DNA of 64,000 nt from Anaeramoeba flamelloides (Eukaryota; Metamonada; Anaeramoebidae). Shown here piece after piece: positions 37,013-49,476 of the stretch. The notes beneath the pieces were generated by a model. The model made no database searches, was not told the origin of the DNA, and worked only from the letters and a program-made list of their open reading frames with translations. Within the stretch, counting starts at the first letter, position 1. Every line of letters starts with the position of its first letter. Where the stretch lies: assembly GCA_027625915.1 (NCBI GenBank), contig JANTQA010000010.1, forward strand, positions 1,116,001 through 1,180,000. Reading direction: 5' to 3'. Made by a program: the position numbers and the translations under genes.

Positions 37013-37159
37013 ATGAGTAATAACAACAAAAATGAAGAAACAAAAATAATTAATAGATTTCATCATACGAAAAACATTACAGAAAAAGAAAAAGAAAAAG
37101 AAAAAGAAAAAGAAAAAGAAAAAGAAAAAGAAAAAGAAAAAGAAAAAGAAAAAGAAAAG

Positions 37160-37207
<48 letters not shown>

Positions 37208-37214
37208 AAAAGAA

Positions 37215-37245
<31 letters not shown>

Positions 37246-37278
37246 GAAAAGAAAAGAAAAAGAAAAAGAAGAAAAGAG

Positions 37279-37313
<35 letters not shown>

Positions 37314-39657
37314 AAAAGAAAAAGAAAAAGAAAAAGAAAAAGAAAAAGAAAAAGAAAAAGAAAAAGAAAAAGAAAAAGAAAAAGAAAAAGAAAAAGAAAA
37401 AGAAAAAGAAAAAGAAGAAGATCAAGAGAAAGAAAAAGAAAAAGAGAACCACAAAAAAAAAAGAACAAAAAGAAAACATCACAGAAAACATAAAAAAGAC
37501 AAAGATAAGGAAAACAAAAAAAAGAACAAATCTTTTCACAAAAAAAAAACAAAAAGAAAACACCACAGAAAACGCGAAAAAGGAACAAACAACAAACTCA
37601 AAAAAGAGGTTAACAAAACCAACAATGAAGAAGAAATGAAAAAACAAAATTTAACCAAGGGTGGTGAAGAAAATTCAGATCAAGAAGATGGTGTTAAAGA
37701 TCAAGAAAAAAAGGAAAAAGGAAATAATACAAATGGAGAGGGAAATAAACAAGACAAAAAAGACAAAGAAAACAAAGAAACAAATGTAGCCCAAGACACC
37801 AAAAAAGAAACTAACAAAGAAAACAGCAAAGAAAAAGAAAAAGAAAAAGAAAAAGGAAAAGGAAAAAAAAAATCATACCACAAAAAAAAATCAAAAAGAA
37901 AACCTCATAAAAAACAAAAAAAATCTCATAAAAGAATAAAAGATCAAAACAAAGAAAAAGAAAAAGGAAAAGGAAAAGGAAAAGGAAAAAGAAAAGGAAA
38001 AGGAAAAGGAAAAAAAGAATCGCGCAGCAAAAAGAAGGCAAAAAGAAAGCATCACAGGAGGCATAAAAGAAAGAGCAAATCAAGAAAAAACAGCAAGTTA
38101 AAGGAATTGGAAGAAATGTACAAACAACACAAAAACGAAAATGATAACTGTTTTACCAAGATCCTACTTAGCGTCTATGACAAATTAGACGAAATATGTG
38201 TGAAAACTGACGAAATGTTAAAAAAGGATCTTCAAAAATACCAGAGAGAATCTGAAAATCTCAAAAAAGAATTAAAAAAATATTCAGATCTTGAAAAATC
38301 GATCAAAATTTTACAAAAAGAAAAGATCGATGATAAATATGAGTATATCAAAATCTCGTTGAAACTCGATGAATTTCTCAACCAAGAACAAGACACAAAC
38401 GATTTCGAAACCACCAGTGCTCTTCCCTTGCTTGGATATTATTTAAACCCATCAAACTTGTGCCAATGCATCAATAAGATCGTCTCTAGACCAAAAATTG
38501 ATTTTAAAGCAACTGAAATACAATTGCTGACAAAAAACGATTATGAGCTTTATGATCCAATCAAATTTAAAATTATTCTCAAAAACTTTAATAAAGAAAT
38601 TGTGACAAGCCCCTTTGTCGATTATACAATCTTGGGTGATCAATCGAGTGAAATAATTAAATACCAAAATGTGGAATTTAGTTCAACTGAGATGGCCGTG
38701 ACATTATCTGCAATAGTATCAAAAAGCGGAAAGCATACAATTGTTGTGAAAATAGAATCCAAATTTGTCGAGGATCCAACCAAGTTGGAAGAAAGCTTTA
38801 AAATTAATATAGCCAAGAATAAATTATCTAATTCTTGGCAAACATCGAAATTTTTACAATTTGAAAAAGACAATTCAATTTTTACCTCGAAATCAGACAA
38901 AAATATTTGCATTAGTTCAATAAAGAAAAATTATCGAGAGAAATCATATCGGTATTGTATTAAAATTTTAAAACCGGGTAATTTTGACTTTGGAATCGAA
39001 TCGGTGTACTTCACTGGCAATGAGAAGAAATTTCTTTTATGTAAAATGGTTGATAAAGAAAAAATAAAAGATATGGAAAATGTCCCAATAGAAATTGAAA
39101 TAAAGAATGAAAAAGAAGAAGTGGAAGACAAAAAAGCCGGCGAAGGAATTTTCGAAAAAGATCAGAACAAAAATGTGGTGGCTGTGGTGGAAGGAAAAGA
39201 AACGGGAAACTTTCCAATAGGCATCGATGCAAATATTAAACAAGAAGAAAGTGTAAAAGACGATGATAATGATGAAGCTGTTGTTGGTGGCGAGAGAGTA
39301 CCAGAAAGCCAAAAAAGCAGGGTTGATGTCCGTAAAAATAATAATAGAAATCCCCAAAAAAATATCGAAATAAAGCCTAAAATTTTTGAGGATGATAAAC
39401 AAAAGAGAAAGACAAAGGATATCCAAGTAGAAAATACCAAAAGAATGTTATTTATTGAAGAAAACGATGAAATAGAAATGATCGTTAATAATTCGAAACA
39501 AAAATTCATTAAATGGACGAATTTAACAACAAAGGAATTTAAAATGACCAAAATTAATAACACGGCATCTGTTTTTAAAACATTTTTACAGATTTTTGAA
39601 AAAAATACATCAATAGAATTTGTTAGTGCAAAATTGATCGATCCATATTTGAAATAA
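37013..39657 (+). CDS. Lysine/glutamate-rich coiled-coil protein with filamin-like and SPRY-like regions
   Basis: The clean frame from 37636 to the TAA at 39657 encodes 673 aa and is open upstream through KRKHHRKR-type motifs that recur later (KAKRKHHRRHKRKSK), so the true start is further upstream. The best start is the ATG at 37013 (MSNNNKNEETKIINRF), but it lies in another frame; the two frames meet in the poly-A tracts of the (EK)n region at 37150-37311. Order: basic/acidic low-complexity region, coiled coil (about residues 155-250 of the 673-aa frame), filamin/Ig-like region (285-385), SPRY-like first half (390-480), a highly charged insert, and the SPRY-like end (IKWTNLTTKEF, about 625-673). 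The layout recalls TRIM-like proteins without a RING. Function unknown; the basic tracts suggest nucleic-acid or nuclear binding, as inference only. Confidence 0.6.
37080..37440 (+). repeat. (AAAGAA)n and poly-A coding repeat
   Basis: Hexamer repeat encoding Lys-Glu, broken by two long A runs. The first part reads EK in one frame and the last part reads KE in the next. Confidence 0.9.
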
Positions 39658-41226
39658 AATATGAATAATATATGTACAAATTAGGAGATTTTTGGCAAAA
39701 ATCTTTTTTTTTTTTTCTTAAAATTATCATTTTTTTGAGATTATTATTATTATTTTAAAATTTAGTTTCGTAACATCCCTTTTTACAAAATCAATTGTTT
39801 ATATATTCTTTCTAATTTTTTTATATTTAAATGTTTACCCTTAAGATTGCGTTATAAAAATTCAAAGAATAAGAAATAATTTTTTAAAAAATTAATTTAA
39901 AATAGTATACAAAACCTTTAATTATGGAGTTATTCATCTTTAATTCCTCTTGATTTTTTTAAAAATCTAAATGAGATTGTTCTCATTTCTATTTTGAATT
40001 AGTAATAGTTTCGTTAAAATAATGTTTCATTCAAGCGAGGAAAATCAATTTTTTTGTTCGTTTGATTGTGCAATTTTATCGAAAAAAATACATTAGATAT
40101 TAAACCAAAACTACTTCGAATAAAAAATGAAAGAGAAAAAAAGTGTATTTTTTTCTTTTTCAAAAAATCAATTTAATTATTGAATAAAGGAGCAAAGTAA
40201 TTTTAATTTGAATTAATTTTTGATATAACTATCATGATAGTTCGACACAATATATCAACATTTATTCAATAAAAATTCGGATCCAAAAGGTATTTTCCTA
40301 TTCCTAAATTTTTAAAGGATGAGTTTCACCATAACTTTGTCTTATAATTAAAGTAGTCCCCATTCCAAAAATTTGTACACACCCAAAATCCAAAATCAAA
40401 AAAAGGCAATAAATACTCAATTTATGTTATTTTTCCAAACATAATATAAAACAACATTTAGGTTACATTGTATAATTTTTTTTTTAAGTAATCATTTTTA
40501 TCCAAATAAAAGAAAAAAATATAAAACCAAAAAATAAAAGTTGGTGTTATCAAAAATAATTAAACGAGCGGAACAAAAAAAATGTATCTGCTAAAATTTG
40601 TTGAATTTCACCAACAATTCATCATCGATCAAATTATAAGATACCTTCTACCAATTGTATGAAATTTTTCTATTTAACAAACTTAACACTAACCTTCTAT
40701 CAGCCATCGAGAAAAAAGTCCAGATCGAACCGAATAGTTAATGTAACTGGAAAAAAGGAAATGAAAACAAAAAAAAAGACAAAAAATGAAATAGTTTGTA
40801 AAATCAAATATATTTCCAAATTGAATGTAAAATGTGAAATTTTATTCTTTCAACTGTTTAAACTGGGAAAAATTTTTTGGAATTTAGTTTAAGTTGTAAA
40901 TGATATAAATCACATTAGTTCAAAATGCTCCAAATGACTCTATTTAAAATATTATTGAATAATAAATTATTACATTTTTTACTAATGATCAGAATTAAAA
41001 CTGTCCATTTTAGAAAATTTTTTGATGATACCTTTTCCAAATCTATATTTATTAATAAAATAATAGTGTTCTGGTATTTAATAATTCATATTTTGAACTT
41101 CCAAAAGTAATTATTTATACTTTTTTTTAATTTCGAAGATTAATTTAATAATCTTTTACAAAAAACCCAAAGAATGACTTAAATTTTGTATCCATCTTTA
41201 TCGAAGCTAATTATAACATCTATCTA

Positions 41227-41265
<39 letters not shown>

Positions 41266-41689
41266 CAATATATATGAAATAATTCATCAAAAGAATTCAT
41301 TGGACTTAATTAATTTATTTTTTTTAAAAAAATTATTTTTTTCGTGATTAATATAACATTTTGCAGCAAATTTAAGAAAGTTATTTTACAACTTTGGAAA
41401 CTGAATATTGATGATTTAACCTTTAAATTATTGCAAAATGTAGATTTTTTTCATAAATTTTTACAAATAAAAGGATCATTTATAATTAATAAGATCAACA
41501 CATAGTTCAATATTTATTAAAAAGGTTTTTAGAGACATTTAGACAATGTCACATTAATGTTATTTACACCTGATAACAACAATTATTTAAATTTTATACT
41601 TCCTCCTCATAAAAACATCACTTGAACCAAAATTTTACTCTAATTTTAACTCAGGGAGGAATATTTTTTAAAATAAAATCTTGTAAAGA

Positions 41690-43165
41690 TCTTGAAAAAA
41701 AATTTTTTTTTAATTAGTGTTTTGGCTTGTGAAATGGATGAGTTTTGATCATCTAAACAATTGAATAATTTGATTTTCTTTTTTTAAATCCGAAATTCAC
41801 ATGTTTCCAATATTTAAAAAGAAAAAAGCGCAACATATTATTTTTATTTTATTTTAATTATAAGTAAATTCTTGAAAAAGCGAAAATGTATTTTTTGTTT
41901 TATGTTAGAAAGTATTAAATTAGAAAAAACAATTTTTTTATTTTGTTATTATTTTTTCATTATTAATATTTAAATTCAAATATCAACTAATAAAACTTAT
42001 TTTGGTATAGGTGATTTAATAAATGAATATTTGATAGAAGTTTAACAAAAGTTTATCAATTATATTTTGATCTATGAAGCAAAAAGATTTAATTCTTTAA
42101 TTTTTTTAAAAAGGTTATATTTTTTTTCAAAAAATGGAAAAAATAAATACCAAAAAAATTTTCAATTTTGAAAAATATTTTCAACAAATTATTTGATATT
42201 AAATACAAGAAACCTCACAAGAGTAAATATGAATGTTGTAAAAAATAGAGTTTTTACAATTTTAGAGATAAATATAGAGCTCCATTTATTTATCCAAATT
42301 TTGGTAATAGTAAATATAATATCTGATTTTCTTAATAGACTAAGAACAATTTTAATCAAAAAATCGTTTAGCAAACAACAATCTTTCAAATTTAAAAAAA
42401 AACAATTTTCCAAAAAAAGTATTGGCATTTTCCAAATGATTTTATATTGAAAACACCTTCAAGATTAAAAATCAAAACGGAAATTGTGTTTACTATTACC
42501 AAAATTTGGATAAATACATGGAACTCTTTATTTATCCACAAAATTGAAAAAACTCTATTTTTTTACAACATTCCTTATTTAAACTTGTGCTTATAACAAT
42601 TTAAATCATTTTTTGTCAGATAAAAATTTATTTATAATTTTAAGGATCATATTACTCTATTCCCAAATGTCTTCAAGAAAATATTTTTTTGAAAAATCGA
42701 ATTTTATCTTGAAACAAAAACAAAATTATTTGGTAAAAGTTTTAAATTACTTCAAAAATTTAATGATTATATCATATCTTGCTTAACAAATCCTTATAAT
42801 TATTTTTCAATTCCTTAAATTATTTTTTTTTTTTGGTTAACCAAAAGAAATATCTCAAAATTGAAAAAAAATCTACAAATGAATATTTCTGGTATCAAAA
42901 ATTTGTTATTATATAATAATGATGGAAATGATAATAAAAAGTGTAAAAATTTGTTATAATATGAGAAAAAAATGAATTTAAAGGTTTTCTTTTTTGGAAA
43001 AAATGGAAAAAAAAAATTAATCCTTGAAAAAAAATATTCTTTTTTGGGTTTCTTAGTCGATTAGAATTTTTTGACACTTGGCATATACAAAATTAGTAAG
43101 TAGAGAATACGACCAATAATATATTTTAGAATTGTGCCTTGTTTAGTATAGGACTGATCCCTTAA
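41690..43165. repeat. Dispersed repeat C, copy with MITE insertion
   Basis: Collinear with 54945-56010: TTNGGNTTNTGAAATNGATGAG at the left, TATAGGTGATTNAATAAA, then TTTTTGGTTAACCAAAAGAA, then GACTGATCCCTTAATTA at the right. The copies differ by the MITE at 42216-42589. Internal reading frames are closed. Family unknown. Confidence 0.65.
42216..42589. mobile_element. Inverted-repeat MITE family A, uninterrupted copy
   Basis: 374 bp. The ends CACAAGAGTAAATATG and inverse ...AAACTTGTG continue into long terminal inverted repeats with TAGAGTTTTTACAATTTT. CT lies on both sides. The paralogous repeat copy at 54945-56010 lacks it. Confidence 0.8.
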
Positions 43166-43879
43166 TTATTAAAGTATTTCTTTTTTCATTTTCATTTTTA
43201 TATTATTTTTTTTCTTCTAGAAAGGAAAAAGGAGGCAAATTGAATCCATAATTTGTTCACCCATAAGCAATTAAATACTTTAAATGACAAAAAATGAAAA
43301 TATATTGTATTAATGGAATTTTCATCTAATAACCGATTTAATTTTTTTTTTTGATACAATCTCCCCTTTTAAAGTCCAACAAAATTATATTCAACTTCAT
43401 CAATTGTTTTATATCATCTGAAAATTCAACTTTAAATCATATAAAAATGAAAAAATTAAACAATTTTTTTGAATGGCCATACAATTGTAAAAAGAAACAC
43501 GAAAGATCACAAACTATTATATTTTAGTCACCTTGCAAAAAAAAAAAAAATTAGTCAAAAACAATTTGATTTTTAACGGGCCGAAAAATGAAAAGTAAAA
43601 AAAAATCTTAAATCTTATTATCTGAGTTCCGAAAATTACAAAATTTTTTTTAAAATCAATTTTATTTTCAATAAATTTATTTTTTTTTTATTATTTTTTT
43701 TGTTTTTGACAAAAATCTTGTAATTTATTCGATTAAAATTATATGAATCAAATTTTATATTTTTTTCAGGAAATTTGTATTTACACAAAAAATATTGAGA
43801 AATAAAATTAAATCAAAACGAAGGTAATAAGAAAGATTAAATTAAACCAGATTTCAAAAATATTGGCACATATAATAAT

Positions 43880-44470
43880 ATTAATGGGCGGTGTTTTGAG
43901 ATTTTATTTCAGTATTCTTATCAAAAAAATATTTTCAAATTTTTTGAGCATAAAACTTTTTTCTAATTTTTAATTTTTTTTTCTCTTTCTTTTTCGTTTT
44001 TTTTTGTTTTTCTTTTTTCTTTTTCTTTTTCTTTTCTATTTCTTTCTTTTTCTATTTTTTTCTATACTTTTTTTTTGATACTTTTTTTTTGTAAAAAATC
44101 ACTTTGAAAAAAAAAAGATCTTCCTAAAGATCAATAACCACTAAGAAAAATACGACTCTGTAGTGTCTTTGGAAACGAATTCGATTATTAGTAAAAAATA
44201 CTGTTGCTGACTTTTTTTCAGTAAAAGTTCACGAATAAAAAATCCGTAATGCTCATTTCAAAAATCATGACTTACTTTTTTTTTAATTTTTGATTTTATT
44301 TTTTTATAATTTTTAAAATATCAGATTAATTTGAGTTTTATAATTATTTAAAAGTGAATTACAAATCAGATATAATTATTAGTTGTTATTGAATACTAAA
44401 GAATGATATATATTTATTTTTTTTTTTAATTTATTATTTCAGGTGGGTCACAATTTTTGAAATGGTGTTT
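43880..44470. repeat. Dispersed repeat D, copy 2
   Basis: Matches 31560-31860 in its right half and 13560-13800 in its left half; a C/T-rich tract (about 43980-44060) lies between. Confidence 0.55.
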
Positions 44471-45266
44471 ACTTTTAAATAGTTAAATTATTAAGATAAG
44501 ATTATATGACCAAAAAAGTGAATAATAATTTAAGGAAACTAATTTGAAGGAAACTAAAAAAAAAAAATAATATTTTTATAAATTTTTCTTTGATTGTCTT
44601 TTTTTCTTACATAAAAGTCTATAAATAAATAATTTGTGACCAAAAGTTGAAAAAAATTTATCAAAACAGTATCAAAATGTAAAAATTCGTTAGAATTATA
44701 GTTATTTTTTCAATAATAAATACAACTGTAGAAATCAGAAAATTAAACAAAATTGCGTAATTATCCAAAAAAAAATTTTTTTTTTCATTTATTTTTTTTT
44801 TAAAGATCAGTTTTGTTTTTTACATTACTTAACAATAAATTGATAAGGAAATAAAGAATAATGTAAAAAAAAAAAATCAAAAAAAAGTAAAATATAATCT
44901 ATAAAAAGATTAACATATAAACAATAATAAAAATAAAACAAAATAAACAATAATAAAAATAAAAATAAAAACAAAAACAAAAACAAAAATTACAATAAAG
45001 TATAAAATTCTAAAAATTAAATAGTTCAAAAACGTTATATTAGAAGAAGAAAAAACAAACAACGAATTTTAAAAAAAACATATATTTTTGATAAAAATAT
45101 AAATCTTGTTTTTCCAAATTTTGAAAAATAATATTTCCAAAGACACTATCTCTATTTACAAAGATTAAGTTATCTCAAAAAATATTATTTTTTTTTTTTT
45201 CAATTTGCTTGATAAGTGTTTGTATACATTCTAATTTAAAAATAAATTCTCATTAAAAAAAAAAAC

Positions 45267-48200
45267 TCAAATTAAACCTTTGAATAATTTTTTAGATAAT
45301 TTTGAAGAGATTAAATCATAATATTTTTCATAAACAAACATTGGTGCCTGTACACGTTTAAATCGTATTGTTTTTACATTTTTCAAATGGGGGATTTGAA
45401 TGATTTCAATTAAAAAATCGATGACACCATTATTCTGATGATTTTCGTTTTGGTTGTTATTCTGAATTTTAGATTGGATTGTACATTCTATTAAATATTT
45501 TGAACGTGGTTTGTATGAGACTGAGTGATTAGTTAATACATTTTTGCATTGCTTCAAAAGATATTTTGGTGATTTTGTGGTAACCAAAGATGGGTTAATT
45601 GGTCCTTTATATTGACAGATCTGATCATGAATTAATTTTTCATCATCATCCTCATCATCTTCATCTTCATCTGAAATTTGTTGATCAATTTTTTGTGAGT
45701 AATTAAATCTTTTGGGATAAGAATTATTTTTAAAGGGATCATTTTTAGACAATATCTTTTGATCAATATCAATACCAATAGCAATAGCAATATTATTATC
45801 ATTATCATCAAAACGTTTTTGATTTTTCATTATTTGTAAATAATTACTTGTTAATGATTTTTTTAATTTTGGTTTTTTTTTTGAATCTCTTTTTTTTTCA
45901 TGAGAATTATTTTTTTTCTTAATACTTTGATCGTTATTATTATCATGTGTGTTGTTGTCTTTATAATTATGATCATCATCATTCTTATTTTTGTTATCCT
46001 TCTCCTTATTTATCCTATCAATAAAAATTTCGGTTGATCCATTATTTTCATTTAATTTCTTTAAATGATAATCATTTCCATTATTATTATTAATATTATT
46101 TTTTAATTGGATTTTTTCACCAAAATATATTTGTATATTTTCTTTGGAGGAATTAAACTCAGAATTGGAATTGGAATTACAATTAGAATCTTCAATTTTA
46201 GAATATTGGATATTATTATTTGGTCTCAAATTAATAATTAAATCTTGATTTAACTTATTATTTTCTTTCTCAATCCTATCATTTTTCTTTATCTGATTAT
46301 TTGGATCATTTGTTGTATTAACTTTTTGTAATTTATTCTTTGGTTTTGCATGAGTTTTTTCTTTTCTCTTTTTTTTTTTTCTTTCTTTTTTTACTTTTTT
46401 TCTTTGTTCCCTTTTCATTTTCTTTCTTTCCTTTCTCAGTTTTTTTTCTTTTTTTTTCTGTTTTTTTAATTCCCTTTTAATTTCCTTTTTTTTTTCATTT
46501 GATATTTCTGTTTCATTAAGTTGAAATTTCCCTTCTTTTGACATTTTTGAGTAAATATTATAAGAAGCTCTAAATTTTGATCGTTTACTGTTTTCGAGAT
46601 CTTCAATAATTTCTTGATAATTAGATCCATTTTCTGAAATTTTTAAAACAATTAATGGATCTGTAATTTTCATAGAATTTATTAAGGAAAAGGCTGGAAT
46701 GGGTACAGTAGATATTAAGGAAGAAGGCAATATTGTAATTGACGATGTTGAAGATAAAAATGATGAAGATGACGATGATGTCGGTGATAATGTTGATGAT
46801 AGTGTGGGTGTGTGTGTTGGTTTTGATGTTGATGAAGACGATGAAGATGATGTTGATTTTAATGCAGATGAATTTTTTTTTTTTTTTGAAATTTTTTGGT
46901 CATTAATAGTACTTTTTTTAATATTATTTAAAGCAACCCATTTATGTTTTGTAATTTCTGATATTGAAATTCTCTCTTCTGGATTAACACAAAGCATTTT
47001 TTTTAAAAGATCTTTTGCTTCTTCAGATAAAAAATTTGGTAAATTATATTTTCCAATTTTGATCTTTTCAAACATTATTTTAGTATTATTTTCAACAAAG
47101 GGATGCTTGCCAACTAATAGTATATATAAAATTACCCCCATAGACCAAATATCAATCTTAAACCCTGAATATTGTTGCCTATTTAATATTTCCGGTGCAG
47201 AATACGATGGTGATCCACAGAATGTTTTTAATAATTCATCTTTTTTTTCAAAATTTGAAAATCCAAAATCAATAATTTTTAAATTTAAATCACTATCCAA
47301 TAATAAATTTTCTAATTTTAAATCCCTGTGAACAATATTATAATTATGGCAATACTCAATACCTTTGTGAAAGTAAATAATTTGTAAATAATTTAATAAA
47401 GAAAAAAAGAAGAATTTATTTTTTAAAAAAAAAGAAATTTTTGTTTGTGTTCATTAAATTAATTAATTTGATTGAACGGGTATGATTTAGTTTTTTTTGA
47501 GAATCATAATATTTTATTTTTGAATATAATTTTTTAAAAAAGTGTGACCGAAAAATTTTTCAAAGGTGTATATAAAATAGTCACCAAATTTCAGTTTAAC
47601 GATTTTTAGGGATATATTAAAAAAAATTTGATCATACTTTTTCAAACTACTATAGAATTTTTTAAATTTTCATCGTTTAGGTTGTTTGAAAAAATAGAAT
47701 TATTGTTATTTTTCGAAAGGTATCAAAGTATTAGAGTTAATGACACAAAAGCTTTGATGAAAAAATTATCTATTTTTGAGATCAAAGAAAAGGAAGTAAT
47801 TGTGTATCGATAATAAAGGAGATCTAAATGGTTTTTATTGGTTTGGTTGGGAAATAAAATGGCAAATTATTCTTTAAAGTTGATTTGTTTCTTCTTTTAA
47901 TTGAAATAATTTGTTCATTTCTGTGATGTTCCCAATTAAAAATAGTGTTTCACTTTTTTTCCACAACAGTTATTTAAATTATTCCAACAATTAAATTTCT
48001 AGTGCTTTTTGGGTTGAGGGAGCTCATTAGACTTGCAACAAACAAAAAATCAGAATTGTTTTTGCAATAAAAATTAGACTTTGAACTTTTTTGTGTTGTT
48101 ATATAGTTTTTATGGTGTGTGGAGAAATTGTTTTTAAACGATCGTCAGAATATTTATTTGAAATATCTTTTTTTTGTTTTTGGCTTTGACAAAAGACGAT

Positions 48201-49476
48201 TTTTTTTCATCAATTTTTTTTTTTGTGAAAAGTTCAAAAAATTGATCGCTTATTATCGCTAAAATTTAATAAAGTTTTTTTACTGAGTAAAGTTTTGATC
48301 AACTAAATTTTACTCGTTGATTCGATTATTTACTTCTGTTAATTCTTTAATTCGCCAACTCACCAATTTGTCAAATCTGTTTCATTTTTGTTGAATCAAA
48401 GTTAATACAATAAATCCCTTTTGGTTTGTAAATTTTTCAAAAGCGAAGTAAAAATTTTTACCTGAAAATCAAAAGTAAAAGGTTTTTTGTTGTTAATATT
48501 CTCGAAAAACTAAAATCGTCTTTGTTTGATAGAACCCAAACCTAAGGACTTTTAGAGTAGAACGATTGAAAAAAAAATTGTTTGCTTGGTATGGTTTTTA
48601 AAATTGTAATCTAACTAATTATTACTGTTGTTGTCTGATTAGTGAATGAAAATTTTTATTTCAACTTCAAAAATCATAATTTGTTCCTCAAATTAGTTGA
48701 TAAAAAAACTCTGAGATCTTCAGAGGTAAATGAGAAAATGAAAACCCTGATCATTATAATTTGGTTTCTTTGTTGGGATTTATGATAAAATTTATTTTTT
48801 CAATTTGAATTTATTCGTAAATTGGTGTACTTGTGCCGACAAACATCGTTTAAAGGAAAACAGTGTCTCCAAAAAGAGAGAGTTAGAAATTGAAAATTCA
48901 ACAGATCTTCCAGATTAAATTCAAAGAACAGGAAGGCCAAAAAAAAAAAAAAAAAATTTGAATTTTACCTTCCAATAATTGGCCAAAGTATTTTCTTGCA
49001 ACAGTTTCTTTTAATTTTTTGTTCTGAACAAGGTAATCAAATAATTCACCACCATTAGAATATTCCTGGACAATTAGCCAAGAAGTTTTAGTTTCAACAA
49101 AATCAAAAAAACGAATGATATTGGGATGATCCAATTTTTCCAAAATTTCAAGCTCGCGAAAAAATTGAATTGTATATTTTTCTCTCAGTTGGAAACGGCT
49201 TTTGTTGATACTTTTTATTGCAACCTATTGAGAAAAATGTAAAGTTTTTTTTTTTTAATGTTTTTTGTTTGATTTTTTGATTAAGCTTTTGTAAGACTCT
49301 CAAAAAAAAAAAAGTATAGTGTGCAGATAAATTTTTTGAAGGGGATTTGTAAAACAAACCAATTCCTGTGTGGGAACATGTGTTGCCAAATGTACTTTCC
49401 CATAGCTACCTTCACCAATTATATCCCCAATTAAATAGTCATTTATGTTCCCAATTTGTTGGATGAGTTTATTCAT
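45267..49476 (-). CDS. AMPK/MARK-like Ser/Thr protein kinase with KA1-like C-terminus
   Basis: Phosphorylates proteins on Ser/Thr; CAMK-like group. Exons are 49476-49360, 49224-48969 and 47362-45267 (822 aa). Seen: glycine loop GEGSYGKV at about 20-27, VAIK with lysine 43, HRDLKLEN with catalytic D138, DFG 156-158, and activation loop LLKTFCGSPSYSAPE with T171. The T171 context LxTxCGSP is the type phosphorylated by LKB1-class kinases in AMPK relatives. The kinase domain ends near 270. A long low-complexity linker follows (Ser/Thr-rich, Lys-rich, Asn-rich). The last about 100 residues fit a KA1 domain (DFLIEIIQIPHLKNVKTIRFKRV...), which binds acidic lipids or the kinase itself. Introns are 135 nt (GTTTGT) and 1606 nt (GTAAAA); phases agree. 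Stop TAA. Exact subfamily (AMPK, MARK, KIN1) unresolved. Confidence 0.9.
47363..48968 (-). other. 1.6 kb second intron of the kinase gene
   Basis: Falls between LLEG and IEYCHNYNIVHRDLK, splitting the catalytic domain just before the HRD motif. Donor GTAAAA, acceptor AAAG. Part of it (47880-48000) resembles 52080-52270. Confidence 0.85.

Larger units (their letters stand above)
39658..45266. other. Intergenic, repeat-rich
   Basis: Convergent 3' ends of the K/E-rich gene and the kinase gene. Contains a (TA)n run near 41228-41262, dispersed repeat C (41690-43165) with a MITE inside it, and dispersed repeat D (43880-44470). No gene recognised. Confidence 0.6.

Noticed and set aside
36992-37647. 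Long minus-strand frames rich in Phe/Leu
   Set aside because: Mirror images of the Lys/Glu poly-A coding tract on the + strand.
46699-47331. Asp-rich plus-strand frame
   Set aside because: Antisense shadow of the kinase gene and its Ser/Thr-rich linker.
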